The position numbers and the translations under genes are program-made. Shown here in pieces: positions 1-11,541 of a stretch of 64,000 nt of DNA (position 1 is the stretch's first letter; the number at the start of each line of letters is the position of its first letter). The DNA comes from Bathelium albidoporum (taxonomy: Eukaryota; Ascomycota; Dothideomycetes; Trypetheliales; Trypetheliaceae). The stretch covers positions 165,109 to 229,108 of the forward strand of contig JAGFVP010000008.1 in NCBI GenBank assembly GCA_021031095.1, given 5' to 3'. The notes below the pieces were generated by a model. That model made no database searches, was not told the DNA's origin, and saw only the letters and a list, made by a program, of their open reading frames with translations.

Positions 1-1134
1 AACAGACCGAGGTGTTCGGCTACTTGGGCCCACTTATGCATTTTGCAGTCCCATGTAGTCTCTTCTCCAAGAATTTGTATCATATTCTTACGGCAGGCCC
101 GGCTTGCGTCTGAAAAACTACCATTTATGGTGCTGCACTGGTAATGTCTGCAATATTGCTGTTTAAGTTGAAAAAGACTTTATCACGGTCCAAGTCTGGA
201 ATGACTTCTAGTGCTGATACGATAAGATCCTCCTTAATTCTTCCGATCAATGAGATCTTTCAAGCACAGGAATGTTCCGAATCTCTGTGTTGGCTTTTAC
301 GATGGTTGAAAAAGCCCAGTACTATTCTAGACGGCATTTGGACCTGCTTGCAAGCTGGACAATCGAGACGCCTCCAGGTCTTCTTTCTTCTACGTCCAGA
401 CAAAGAATCATTGATGTTCCGTGTTGACACTTCATGCTCAGGCCTAGTTACCATCAACATCTCCAGAGGACGGCGAACTGGAGAAGTCCCAAGGACCAGT
501 CTACAAAATCACACCATTCACCCTGTGAGCGAGTGCCAATGATCTTGGGTCTCATGTAGCCAGCCATCTGATAGAACGAACGGTCGGAAATCGCTTTAAT
601 GGATGTCTTTCGGCACAGCGGAAGGATTTCGCTTAGGCGTGCATGACATGATTTGGATCTCGGTCATAGCGACACGCTAATCAGACCTTTATTCTTAACG
701 AGGTCATGCGGTACACGGCTGCAATGGACAGCAGCGACTGGTAGCCAAGAGCATACATACATACCTCTGATATCAGCCCGACGTGAGACAGAATGAAATC
801 TTAGGCAGGATAAAAGCTCTGGTGAAAGCACGGGAAGGGAAAGTCCGGCATACCAGTAAATGTTTCTGCGACTGCTCTGAACCAAGGAAAGAACTTCGTG
901 CTCGAAATGTTGAACAAGTCTATGATTGCATTAAAGTCCATGCGACGCAAATCTATTGTGCTAACAAAAGCATGTATGCCCCTTGGCTTGCCATTATCTC
1001 CATGTCAAAAATCGACAAGGCATCTATAGCGTAAAAGGCAGTCTTGTTCTCCGCTGTCCGAGTGAGTCCAGGCATTCAGAGTATATGTATATATGCCAGA
1101 CGCAAAGAAGACAGCGGTCTTCTACGATATGATT
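1..1134. other. Spacer without a recognisable gene
   Basis: This stretch holds short open frames on both strands, the longest about 130 codons at 144-542 (+). None shows a family motif, signal peptide, or a run of splice sites joining frames. It lies downstream of the thioesterase gene, so it probably contains that gene's 3' UTR and ordinary intergenic DNA. The left edge could cut a gene that I cannot recognise. Confidence 0.5.
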
Positions 1135-1587
1135 TCACACCTTGACGTATTTGCTGTGGGACCCCGTTGCAATAATTGCACCAGGGTGGCCATGCTCGTC
1201 AAGCTTGTAAATGGTAGCCGTGGTAAAGCCCAAGGTACCTCCAACTTTATTCGCTCTACCTTCCACCTCGATCCAGTCACCTTCTTTGGCACTGGATAGA
1301 TAGGTTACGTGGATATCGGTTGAAACACCAGTCTTCTCCCGGAGGTCATAGGAAGCTATCGCCATGCCACCAATCCAATCGACGAGTGTGGCGGAAACAG
1401 CACCATGGAGACCTCCACGGGAATTGACATGATTCTTCTGGAGTTGGATGCGGGCTTTGACGGTGCCTTTGTCTGCAGCTACAACCTGGGCATCGCCGAG
1501 AAGGAAGTTATAGATCGCGGAAGTGGGTTTTTGCTTATCAAACATCTGTCGGACATAGCCCAGTTCTCGTGTATCTCCTGAAGACAT
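1135..1587 (-). CDS. Hot-dog fold thioesterase (PaaI/ACOT13-like)
   Basis: Single-exon gene of 150 aa, the usual length for a 4HBT-superfamily acyl-CoA thioesterase. The core motif NSRGGLHGAVSATLVDWIGG (about residues 52-71) is the hot-dog helix and active-site segment; in ACOT13/PaaI relatives the N, HG and D positions line the thioester site. The C-terminal half shows the usual beta strands, with a conserved G-T-L-G-F-T stretch. The predicted reaction is hydrolysis of acyl-CoA to free acid and CoA; the acyl chain cannot be told from sequence. The ATG at 1587 is the first in frame. The gene diverges from the DDHD phospholipase gene, with about 600 bp between them. No clear targeting signal is seen, so it may be cytosolic or mitochondrial. 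Confidence 0.85.
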   Translation of the reverse strand: MSSGDTRELGYVRQMFDKQKPTSAIYNFLLGDAQVVAADKGTVKARIQLQKNHVNSRGGLHGAVSATLVDWIGGMAIASYDLREKTGVSTDIHVTYLSSAKEGDWIEVEGRANKVGGTLGFTTATIYKLDEHGHPGAIIATGSHSKYVKV

Positions 1588-2194
1588 CGCTGAAGATGGA
1601 GCACTGAAGATGGAGCACGGAATCTTGCCTGAGACCTGGGACGGACGACTTGAACATATGATACTGGAAGGTCAGGAAAGGGAGGCTGGAAAGAAATTGG
1701 AGAGCGCAAATGTCTTCCGGAGCGGGATCTAAGAAGTAAGACCGATGGCAGTATCCTCATCAACGAATCCGTTTCCTATTCTGGCCTCTTTGTGTCTCCG
1801 TCCGTTGATGGAAGTACACTGGAATGGAAGTTAAGGAGGGGGGCTGGTGAGGGTCATGGGCAAATCGGTTTTGATCTGACCCCAACCCTACAACCCGGCT
1901 GTGTACATCCCGACGTCACTCACGCGAGCAAACACTTAACAGAGTGACCAACTGTCTTGTGCTTCAGCTCTGCTGACCGTAGTCACTCCTTGTTGCGCGC
2001 GCCACCTGCTCGCTTCCGCTGGGCCTTCCATTCCTTCCAAGCTCCCAGAATCCACGTTGGCCCAATTCTCAAACTTGTTTGTCCATCTGATCCGTCATAA
2101 AACTACAGGCTTTCCTCGAGCATTCAAGCAATTTAGTAACATCCCAAACTGGATCTCAAAAGAAGGCGCCGGCATTGGCCGGTCGCCGAGCAAG
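1588..2194. promoter_or_regulatory. Divergent intergenic region, thioesterase / DDHD phospholipase
   Basis: About 600 bp separating two outward-facing genes, so it should carry both promoters and 5' UTRs. The frame of the phospholipase stays open upstream of its ATG to about 2057, but without another ATG. I see no clear TATA box or strong repeat. Confidence 0.4.
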
Positions 2195-5100
2195 ATGTCA
2201 AGTCTCGAGGGTAAACCGCCCGAAACTAAACAAACGTCATACCTCGCTGCCGGAATCAGCGCCTTTTCGCCGTGGAGCTCTAGAAGTGCATCGCCAAAGC
2301 CAGAGCAAGAAAGTCAAGCCGCACCAGAGCCTACGTTGGCTTCAACAAAGGGTGGAGATCACACAGTCAGCCATAGACATAGGTTAAGCTTGAGGAAGTA
2401 TCCTCGAGACTGCCCAGTCCTGAATGTTCAGTGGTTCCATGCTGTCGACGTTAGTTTGTTACGTCCCTAGCCGTCATTTCTGGTTGGTCTTGTTTACTTG
2501 TCGGTACTAAATGAACGGTCGTAGTCTCCCAAACGCAAACCACATCCAGCCGGCGAGGCAAATCCAGACGACAAGCCTCAGCCTCCTCCAAAAAAGTACA
2601 CACCCTTCTCAAGACAAGATTCAAAGGCGCTAGAGGCGGCTTTTCAAAGTTCTGCCGAGGACGAGGACAACGAAGAACCCAGCAGAGTACACCACGAGGC
2701 CGTGCAGAACGATGGTGACCTGGGAGCAGCTCCTCATCCGCGCTCTGATGGAAAACAGAATACAAATCTGGATGGGCAGGCAAGCGTTGAGAAAAATCAC
2801 ATGGTCAAAGTGCCAGTAAATGAAGACTTCCTTTTTGATGTCGACATCGAGAGGCGCGAACTGGCTCCGACATACTGGCTTGGACCAGTCTATGAGGTTC
2901 GAAGAGGAACGTGGTTCTTCCAGGGTGCGTGGATTACTTTCTGACACCAGAGCTTTGCTAAATTTTATAGACGGCTCAATGCTGAAGCCTTGCGACGAAA
3001 ATCTGGCGATCCAACTTGAGGAAGGCTATCTGAAGGTCAAGCCATGGCGATTTCCCCCGTCAGCCACACATAAGAGAAACGTATCTCAGACGAGAACGGA
3101 TCCAGTAGCTGCCAAAAAAAGCACCGCCTCAGGGTCCAGCACCCCTAGTTCGAACATTGGTAGTCCCATAACTTCTGGCCCGAAGCTTGATGTGCAGTCG
3201 ATTGGTGAAGCGCTCAGCGATGGGTCTGTTCAATCGCAAACGAAAACCCATCGTCTTTTTGGGGCACACATGAATTCTATGGTGACATATCAAGATGCCA
3301 CGACAGCTTGGATGCTTACCGATGATTTCTTATCTCGAATGAGCAGTACTATGTATGAGCGTTTCGCCGGGGGTGGGCATTTCGCTGGCGTTAAAATCAT
3401 CAGAGGCTACTCGGACGTTTCCAAAAAGGGTGCCGTGGAGAAGGACAAAGGCAGCCCTGTTCGTACAAATACTCTAGGCGACAAGGATAAGAAAGAGGGA
3501 GACGCAATGTCAAATCGGCCATATCAGATGCGTACCAGGTCGAAATCTGACTCTCATCATGATCCACGCAGATCGTCAGTTGACATTGGTCACGAACAAA
3601 CTGTCAGCCCGACTGAGACAGACCAACGTAGGCTCGGCCTGGAGAGGCAAATCTCGACGCTGGTCTCCGCTCAGGAAGATCGTGAAGCTCACGAAGAAGA
3701 AGTTCGTCGACGTGATGAGCGTGAAATCCAAGAAGACTACCAAAATCAAGACGCAGCCGAACAAGGCCGTGAAATCGAGCATCTTATCTTCGTGACACAT
3801 GGCATTGGGCAAAGACTCGGTCTTCGTACTGAGAGCATAAATTTTGTCCATGATGTTAATACCCTTCGCAAGACGCTAAAATCTGTATACGCAAATTCCG
3901 CCGACTTACAAGCTCTCAATAATGAGATTGATACGATGCCCAAGAATTGCCGCGTCCAAGTACTCCCAATCTGCTGGCGTCACAAGCTGGATTTTCCCAA
4001 GCAAAGCCTACGTCATAACAGGAAAGAGCACGATCTTGGTGACATGGAATTTGAAGAAGATGAAGATTACCCAAACCTAGACGACATCACTGTTGAAGGA
4101 ATCCCTACAGTTCGAAACCTCCTCACTGATCTCGCCCTCGATATCCTACTGTACCAAAGCGCTGCGTACAAAGACCACATTGCTAGAATTGTGCGACAAG
4201 AATGCAACCGGATTTTTAAGCTTTTCAAAGAGCGCAACCCAAGCTTCAAGGGTAAAGTCAGTCTAATAGGTCATTCTCTAGGATCCGCAATCATGTTCGA
4301 TATTCTCTGCGAGCAAAGAGACCACAAGACTCATATCCGAAGGCAAAGCTCGCTACGCCGGCGTCAGGAAGGGGTTGGATCCCAGCTTGATTTTGAAGTT
4401 GCAGACTTTTACAGTCTTGGGTCTCCCATTGCTCTGTTCCAAATGTTGAAAGGTCGCACTATCGTAGCCCGTCACTCGTCTGGAAGCAGTTCGTCAGAAG
4501 TAGCCTTGAGAGATTTCGCAGCTGACCCATTTGATTCGGGTTCTCCCGCAAACTCAAAACTAGCAAGCCCTCCAAGCTTCACAGAGGTCACAACATCTTC
4601 TCCCATGTGCAACCAGATCTTCAACATCTTCCATCCCACGGATCCGATTGCCTATCGCCTTGAGCCGCTGGTCTCACCTGCCATGGCCTCTCTGAAGCCT
4701 CAGCCGTTGCCCACTGTTAAACGTACCTTTGGTGCTGCGGTCGGTCAGGGAATTTCAGGCATTGGATCAAGCGTAGGCAAAAGCGTTTCTGGGCTGTGGT
4801 CAAGTTTCAGTTCTGGGATTGCTAGCAGCCTGCTCAACCGTAGTCTGGGGCTGACAGCGGAGGATGCGTCGAATGCCAAAGCTAGTGCTGCGAGCCAACA
4901 ATCACGTGTTCCACTGTCGATGGGATCTAAAAACACCATTACCAACTCTGGCAATGCCAATACTTCTCAAGCTCTATCGAAGGAAACGGAAACTGTGCTA
5001 CCTTCCGAGTTCGCGGTAGTTAGTGCAGATTCAGGACAATCAGCGGAGCTCGCCTTTTCGAAGGGTGAGGCAGGCGTTCATCCACCCACACGGCTGGACG

Positions 5101-5523
5101 AGACGCTCGAGACCTTGTATTCTGGGTTTGAGAAAAGAAGGAGGAGCCATGCAAGCGATGCTGATGTGCGAGACTTGGGGGAGAATCCCGAATGGAGGGA
5201 CGCGGAGGAAAGAGGCAAGAAGTTGAGAAGGGAAGAAGCCAAAGTAAGGGCCTTGAATGGGAATGGACGAGTGGATTACAGCATCCAGGAGTGAGTTCTA
5301 CCCCTTGAAATTTGTACCGGTTTTCATGAGACCATGCGAACTTGTCATGAATGGAGCTAATGACTGCAAAAGGACTTCTTTTGGCCTGGACGTGATCGGA
5401 GGCATCGCGTCACACATCATGTACTGGAGTGATGAGGATGTGAGCCACTTCATCATCAGCCAGCTTTTGTCTAGACAACGAGTTATTCGGCGAACGGAAA
5501 ATAATGGACAGCTTAAGATTTAG
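2195..5523 (+). CDS. DDHD-domain phospholipase (PA-PLA1 family)
   Basis: Four exons: 2195-2449, 2525-2924, 2971-5290 and 5373-5523, giving 1041 aa. The introns are 75, 46 and 82 nt with GT-AG ends and CTAA branch sites. Visible landmarks are QWFHAVDSPKRKP across the first junction, YWLGPVYEVRRGTWF before the second, then DGSMLKPCDENL. The lipase motif GHSLGS (about 652-657) contains the likely nucleophile Ser654. The DDHD region begins near FYSLGSPIALFQML, includes FHPTDPIAYRLEP (about 772-784), and ends in exon 4 with GGIASHIMYWSDEDV. This family (yeast YOR022C, mammalian DDHD1/2) cleaves acyl chains from phosphatidic acid and related glycerolipids on membranes. A low-complexity Ser-rich insert separates the PTDP segment from the C-terminus. 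The start is the first ATG in the open frame; an extra upstream exon is possible. Confidence 0.92.
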
Positions 5524-6447
5524 ATGATAGATGGGATTTGCAGTGTAATGTTCCGACATTGGCGGGCAGGCCCGGAGTCGGGGTTTTTCCGATACGTCAT
5601 GTTGGGGATGGTGGCTCTCCGACGCGTCTTTTATAGCTTTCGAAGTAGCGGAGTTAGATTGGATTTCGTCTCATTTCGCGTCTCGAAGGCTGTGTGAACT
5701 CTGCTCTGAGTGTAACAGTAGCCGTCGCTTGCTCCAAAAGAGTTTTTGTTAGGGTAAAAGAAATAATAGGTGGGCCGACTTGTCGCCGATCTGAGAGCAA
5801 AGAAGCCTAGCCGTCAATAAAGCCAAGGCTATGGGCATTCGAAGAATGTAACGGGCTGAGGTCACGAATGTCACGTCACAAGACTCTGATGGCCGCTGTT
5901 CCCCGGAAGTTTGGCGGGCGGAAGTGGCTTGGCCTGCCACGGACTGCTTCACCGTTTCCAAGAATAGACGCTCGCCCCGCCAGGCCCTTGCTTTGACATC
6001 TGCTTTCGAGCTTGGTAACCTCGCCCATCCCTTCCGGCCTTTATTTTTCTTGCACTTAGGCTTCTCGACTAGGTAAGGCTGCTTGCCGTACATCTGACTT
6101 GCCCAATGCTAGTTCCATGGGCAGCACGCTGCTAGCTGGCAGTATCCCAAAGGTCCTTCCTCGTATCCTCCCAAATTGCTTCTCGTGATGGCTGTGGCAG
6201 CGCATAAGCTCCGTACTCACCTTGCCAAGCCCCGGTAGTGAATGGTACAGGAAGGAGGCGTTCAATACATCCAGCAACTATAAGAATCCCTCTCGCCCTG
6301 GAGTACCTCGACTGTTCTTCATCCAAACAGCTTCACTTGATCACAAGACAGCCATACTCAGCAACTTACTCACTACTTTAATCTTTAATTTCTCATTTCC
6401 CAAGCACACTATCCAATCTCCACCTCTCAAGCCAACAACTCGTCAAA
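5524..6447. other. Spacer; promoter region of the cerato-platanin gene
   Basis: No coding pattern is recognised. A TATA-like CTATAAG lies at about 6279-6285, roughly 165 nt before the cerato-platanin ATG. It is followed by a CT/CA-rich leader ending in CGTCAAAATG, a good fungal start context. The rest probably holds the 3' UTR of the phospholipase gene and the promoter of the next gene. Confidence 0.4.
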
Positions 6448-6894
6448 ATGAAGTCCTTCAGCACCATCCTCGCCATCTTCACCGCTGCTGCCTCCGCCAT
6501 CACCGTCTCCTACGACACCGGCTACGACGACGGCTCCCGCTCCCTTACCGCCGTCTCCTGCTCCGACGGCGCCAACGGTCTCATCACCCGCTACGGCTAC
6601 CAAACCCAGAGCGCCGTTCCCAGCTTCCCCTACGTCGGCGGCTGGCAGAACATTGCGGGCTGGAATAGCGCTTCCTGCGGCCAGTGTCTCAGCGTTGCCT
6701 ACAACGGCAAGACCATCTACGTCACCGCCATCGACCACGTCGCCGAGGGCGTCAACTTGAGCGAGGAGGCGATGAACGACTTGACCAACGGCAATGCGGT
6801 GCAGTTCGGACGCATCGATGCCGCAGTCACCCCAGTGGATTTCTCCAACTGCAAGCTTCCCCATGCCAAGCGTGCTGCCGAGTTCCAGGCATAA
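6448..6894 (+). CDS. Secreted cerato-platanin family protein
   Basis: Single exon, 148 aa, the normal size for the family. Residues 1-17 form a signal peptide ending in an Ala-rich stretch. The mature start ITVSYDTGYDDGSRSLTAVS and the later GGWQNIAGWNSASCGQC match the cerato-platanin consensus, and four cysteines (C38, C77, C80, C135) give the two expected disulfides. The tail HAKRAAEFQA extends slightly past the usual end. These small double-psi-barrel proteins are secreted or wall-bound and bind chitin oligomers; in plant-associated fungi they can trigger host defence, as SnodProt1-type proteins do. Third codon positions are very C-rich compared with neighbouring genes, which suggests strong expression. 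Confidence 0.95.
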   Translation: MKSFSTILAIFTAAASAITVSYDTGYDDGSRSLTAVSCSDGANGLITRYGYQTQSAVPSFPYVGGWQNIAGWNSASCGQCLSVAYNGKTIYVTAIDHVAEGVNLSEEAMNDLTNGNAVQFGRIDAAVTPVDFSNCKLPHAKRAAEFQA

Positions 6895-8537
6895 ATTCCG
6901 AAGGTTTGATGGCGGAGTGGGGTTCAAAGATCGTACGCCAGCATAGTGGGTGTGGCACGAGCTGAGGAGCTTGATTTCGTTGAGGCTTAGGTGGAGGATG
7001 ATATTTCTGTTAGCGGCATGCATCGTCTGGAGTTTCTGCGGCATTGTTCTTTTCTTCAACCCCTATATTGAATAATAAATATTCTTTTGCTTACACACAC
7101 TCACAGCATTCAAACAACCTTTCTGCAATCGGTGACATGATGTAAGGGTCAGATCGGCCTATTAGAAAGAGCTGTCGTAGAAGACAGAGTGCTTCCTGGC
7201 GAACAGAGCGGCAAATCGGATAATGATGGATCGATATAGAGCGTTTGTGAAACCTCAAGAGGCAGACCGCGCGGAAAGCTTGATACCCGGTTAAAACAAG
7301 AACAGTCTGGCGCAGTCGCCAGGCCATGAAGAAACAGGCGAATCATAGCTGCAGAGCCCAGGCTGGATGCCACAAAAGCACAGTACCCAACGCTACCCGC
7401 CTTGCATATACAAGGCTTTTGCTCTCGATGTCATTGCCTAAATAATGGGACGAGTCCGCTTACAGGTGAGTGAAACTTCTGTTGGGGGAAAGAAGATTCG
7501 AATTTGTTGTCTTCGGTCATTCTAAAAGCTCTTTGATCGGATTATTGACGCCCCTCCACGCCACAAAGCCTCACATAATGCATAACGCATGGATCTTCAA
7601 AATATATTTCTTCAGATGTGGTCACACGCCCGCGAGTTCCATTGCCACATGCTATATCAATGCTCTCTCGGCATATTGTTGGAAGACGACTCGTTCAGTA
7701 TCGTTCAAGTATTGAAGCGTACTAGTTCTTATGCAGTATCCCTCAACGGTCAAAATCCTGCAAGCCTCCAAATTCGTCACATCGGAACGTCGCGATACCT
7801 ACGGTTAGCACCATTAGCATTTTCAATTCTTCCATCTGTCTTGGTAAGGAAGTAATGGCGTGCTTGGTCTGCTGCATTGTGTTCCTGCAGATCTTTCCTG
7901 ACTTGGATGAGGGTAGTCGACGCCAACCCAAAGAGGCCGAGGAAAAAGCAAAAAAATTAAGCTTATCTTGATTTGCCTTTTTTCAATCATAACGTTCTAC
8001 AGCGATCCCAGCAGCCAACCCTGCTGTGAATCCAGCAGATCGTGATCTGCCCCAGCATATCCAGACAGTATCCCAGGTGGCAATCGCTATTCCACTGCAG
8101 CATCCTAGCAAGCCCAGATTGCAATTTGTAAACCGCAGGCTCCTATCAACCAGAGATGCAGAGCGGATTTGGAATATCTGAATGCTCACCTAGCCCGATG
8201 GGACTACTGCTTTGATGCAGTCAGCAGGGGATCTCCTCGATTGGACCACGGATGCCTTACGACGGTGTTCTTGCAACAAAAACACGAGATGAATACAAGG
8301 GTCACGATAGCCGCTGAGCCCGAGAGGGCTTCTCGGATAGGTTGAGCCCGTTGTGGAAAGCGGTATGGGGCAAACAGGCATCTCAAGCCACACAATTGAC
8401 GTGCTTGTGTCTTCAGAAGTTGCCTCGGTGAAGGATCCGTGTATCGATGGATCGATGAAGTACAAGAGCAGGATATATTGGACCATTGCATACCTGAATT
8501 CGCTGGATTTCACCCCAGTCACAACTCCGGGACAGTC
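6895..8537. other. Spacer of 1.6 kb
   Basis: Only short, unrelated open frames are present on both strands. No protein motif, repeat array or splice pattern was recognised. The last few hundred bases should contain the promoter of the peroxidase gene. Confidence 0.4.
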
Positions 8538-10142
8538 ATGAAGTTCTTTGCTTTCTGCGTCACCATCAGCCTACCTTGTCTGGTAGCAGGTGTTGCATGT
8601 CCGTTTGCTGAGCTGCATGATGCAGGGCTTCTCAGCGGTGACGATGCAGCAAAATTCGAGGCTGTACGACGGGATTCTGGGGCTGCGGAAGCCTTGCTCA
8701 CTCTTCATAAACGCGAGGCCCAGGCGGAGCGAAGTCCACAGGCCGGTGGAATTATTGGGCCAGTGGTCGGCGGAATCTTAGATTTGCCTTTGGGGGGTGG
8801 TCTCTGTGGGTCATGCTTGAGTCTTTTGAGGTATAAGTCTGCTGATTTATTCGACAGTAAATGGAGTACTACAACCGTTGACTGGGCTTTTATCGGGCCT
8901 AGACATACCTACACCACAACCTCAAGGGCACGTACTTATCCCTGGTGACGATCCCGATCATCAATTCCAAGCACCAGGTCCGACAGACGTCCGTGGAATT
9001 TGCCCAACCCTAAATGCACTTGCTAATCATGGTTATATTTCTCGTGATGGGGTTGGTGACCTCCTTGTCTTGCTGTTGATATGATACTCAGCTAATGGCT
9101 TCAAGATCACAAGCTTCGCTGAGGCTGCCAATGCCGTGCAGACTGGTTATGGATTTACCTATGGCCTCTCAGTTTTCCTGTCAGCACTTGGTCTTCTAGC
9201 TGGAGGCGATCTTGTCACAGGCAAATATAGCATTGGCGGTGCTGACAGTAGGGTTCCAAACACGATTGGCCCTGCCTTGGGCCTCGACAAGCACGGAGTC
9301 TTCGAGATCGATGGTAGCATCACTCGGGAGGATGTGCACTTCGGCAACAACGCCAACTTCCTGCTGCAGAGGTGGGAAGAGTACGTCAATATCAGCAATC
9401 AGAATGGAGGACAATTCGATGCTGCAACTCAAGCCACTGACAATGTAAGTGCCCTGGATGCTCTGACTTCGTTCTCTTCTTCACCTAATACCGCAATATA
9501 TGGACTTACACCATTTGACAGGGGCTCCGCTACGATTACTCTCGCGAGACCAACCCCGAGTTCCTCGCCGGTGTGGCCTGGTTTGCCGTGTCACACGCCG
9601 AGCGTGTCTTTGTCTACGAAGGGCTCGCCAATGGCACTGCCACAGGTGCAGGCGACGCCAACTACGACAATATTGCACCATTTTTTCTCAATGAGACATT
9701 CCCTCCGTTCTGGTATCGCCGCGGTGTCCCACTCCCGCTTGCGGGCGCATTTGCGGAAGCTGCCGCGCTTTTCCTTGCCAACCCGCGAGAGTTGGGAGGC
9801 AATGAGGGCCTTGGCAACTTTGTCCCACTGAGCACCAACATCACGTCCTTGACTCCGGCTGAGTTGGGTTGTTTCTTGCTCGAGAATTTCTTGGATCTTG
9901 CTCCGAATCAAATCCAGCCGACAGTCGTGAACAATTTGGATACCTTTTCGGGATTTGTGAAAGGTATCGTAGCACCATTCTTCATTGACGATGGGTACTT
10001 TAATTGCGACGTGCAAAATTTCACCATGCCTAGCGACAGCGCGGGCGTCAATTCCAGTGGTAGTCAAAGCTCGAGCGGAACCCCTGTGAATGGAGCATAT
10101 CCAGGTATTGGTGTCATTGCACCTGACTCAGAACCTTCGTAA
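8538..10142 (+). CDS. Secreted heme-thiolate peroxidase / peroxygenase (chloroperoxidase family)
   Basis: Four exons: 8538-8805, 8858-9051, 9106-9444 and 9522-10142, giving 473 aa. The introns are 52, 54 and 77 nt. A signal peptide covers residues 1-19. The proximal heme motif is RGICPTLNALANHGYI, with the Cys of the CP pair as thiolate ligand. The distal motif is FEIDGSITREDVHFGNNANF, corresponding to the EGD/EHD region that supplies the catalytic Glu in unspecific peroxygenases and chloroperoxidase. Downstream, WFAVSHAERVFVYEG and PPFWYRRGVPL are typical of the longer fungal members. The family uses H2O2 to oxidise or halogenate organic substrates outside the cell. Two family positions vary here: ICP in place of PCP, and EID in place of EGD/EHD. 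Several N-glycosylation sites fit secretion. Confidence 0.92.
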
Positions 10143-11541
10143 GGTCGAAGCTGAGCAGTGGGATAAGAAAGAACGCAGAGACCAGTTGGATTCAACATCT
10201 GCTGGCGGGAAGGACTTCAAAGGAACGTTGGCATATAACTGAGCAGCGGGATGGCACTGTGAGATGTTCGTACTCTTGCTTACGTATCTGAGATACCTGC
10301 TGCGTAAGATTGATATAGGAAAGTATGTCCAAGAGATCTTATAAGTCATCAGCATCACAGTACAAAACAATCGAATCTGGCAAGGTTGAGATATGTAAAT
10401 GAGGATCGTCAACACCGTGACACAGGCACAACCATGTCCAGTTTTCCGTGTCTCTTTCGGTCGCTGCTGCGTCAGAGACGTTCCTAAACTTAGTATTTGA
10501 GCTACTGCCTTTCATAACTCCATTTTAGCTCGTTTGTTCTGTCCGCCGATCGAATGCATTCGATAGAAATGAGCAAGGTTCGAATCCGGGAATAAACAGA
10601 CGGTAGGTGATGCATGAGAATGTTATGCGCCAGGATATCCCGCGGGCTGGAGTGCCCGGATGCCTCACGTGCACTCCTGGGCACCCGCGACTTGGCCCCA
10701 TATGCCGTGATTAATCTTGCAATCGATCTGGGGGGTACATTGTATCCTTCGTCCCAGCTACCTCAATAACTCCCCTTGGTTGCAGCGACCGCAGAGCATC
10801 GTCAACAAGAAATATGACAAAACCTATCCATAGGAAAGAGGCGACGCTTGAAACAGGGTTTGGCTTAACTTTCGCTGGTCTGAAATTCAGTAGCATGCAG
10901 GAGTGGCTGGTGGAAGGGCCTGATCATGACTCGCTCGAGCGTTGAGCGTTCTGGCGGATTAATGCACGATTTACGCCATTCATCATTTCAAACAACATTA
11001 TTCGAAGACCGTTGATAGAATAATGAAAAGGGCTTCGTCTTGAGAAGCTTTGGTTCACTCAACAATTACCAAATTGGTCGACTTCGAGAGGAATGAGGAG
11101 GACAGGGGCTGACAGAAGATTGACTGGGATGCCTTGCCAAGAACTCATTGGTGGACTTCTTGCTTGTGCGTAACGAAAAGGAGTTCCAAGCCTTCACAAT
11201 TTCTTTGACCGGTACGTGGTCTGAGGCTCTTAGCGACATCATGTTTGAGTTTGACGGCGGCCCAATCAAAGAAGACTGCCCTTTCAGCCGCACAGCGGCG
11301 ATCATCATCACTGTCATTCCGTGTCTTCTTTCTCATATATCTCTGGCAAATCCACGCAACCAGTTATGACTAACATAATCCGGAGCTCAACCCTAGAAAG
11401 GGGTAATATGGGTTCACTATGGCCCGGAGTCCTTCAAATTGGGCATGATGTCCGGCTGCAACGTCGAGCCTCAGTCAATCGCGACCATGCCAAAATCCGG
11501 CTTGCGATACGCCTCTGTGCGATGGTGGTGGTGTTGCTGTT
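10143..11541. other. Spacer of 1.4 kb
   Basis: No gene recognised. Short open frames around 11066-11557 overlap each other on both strands without family motifs. An unrecognised 5' exon of the following surface-protein gene could lie in the last 300 bp, because that gene as modelled lacks a normal signal peptide. Confidence 0.35.

Noticed and set aside
2057..2194. An earlier start for the DDHD phospholipase
   Set aside because: The frame is open but begins at TTG with no ATG, so ATG 2195 is preferred.
6427..7059. A 210-codon minus-strand frame opposite the cerato-platanin gene
   Set aside because: It is a mirror of the strongly C-biased third positions of the real gene. Its Gly/Val/Asp-rich sequence has no family motif.
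9591..10067. A 158-codon minus-strand frame
   Set aside because: It lies opposite the last exon of the peroxidase gene and has no motif.
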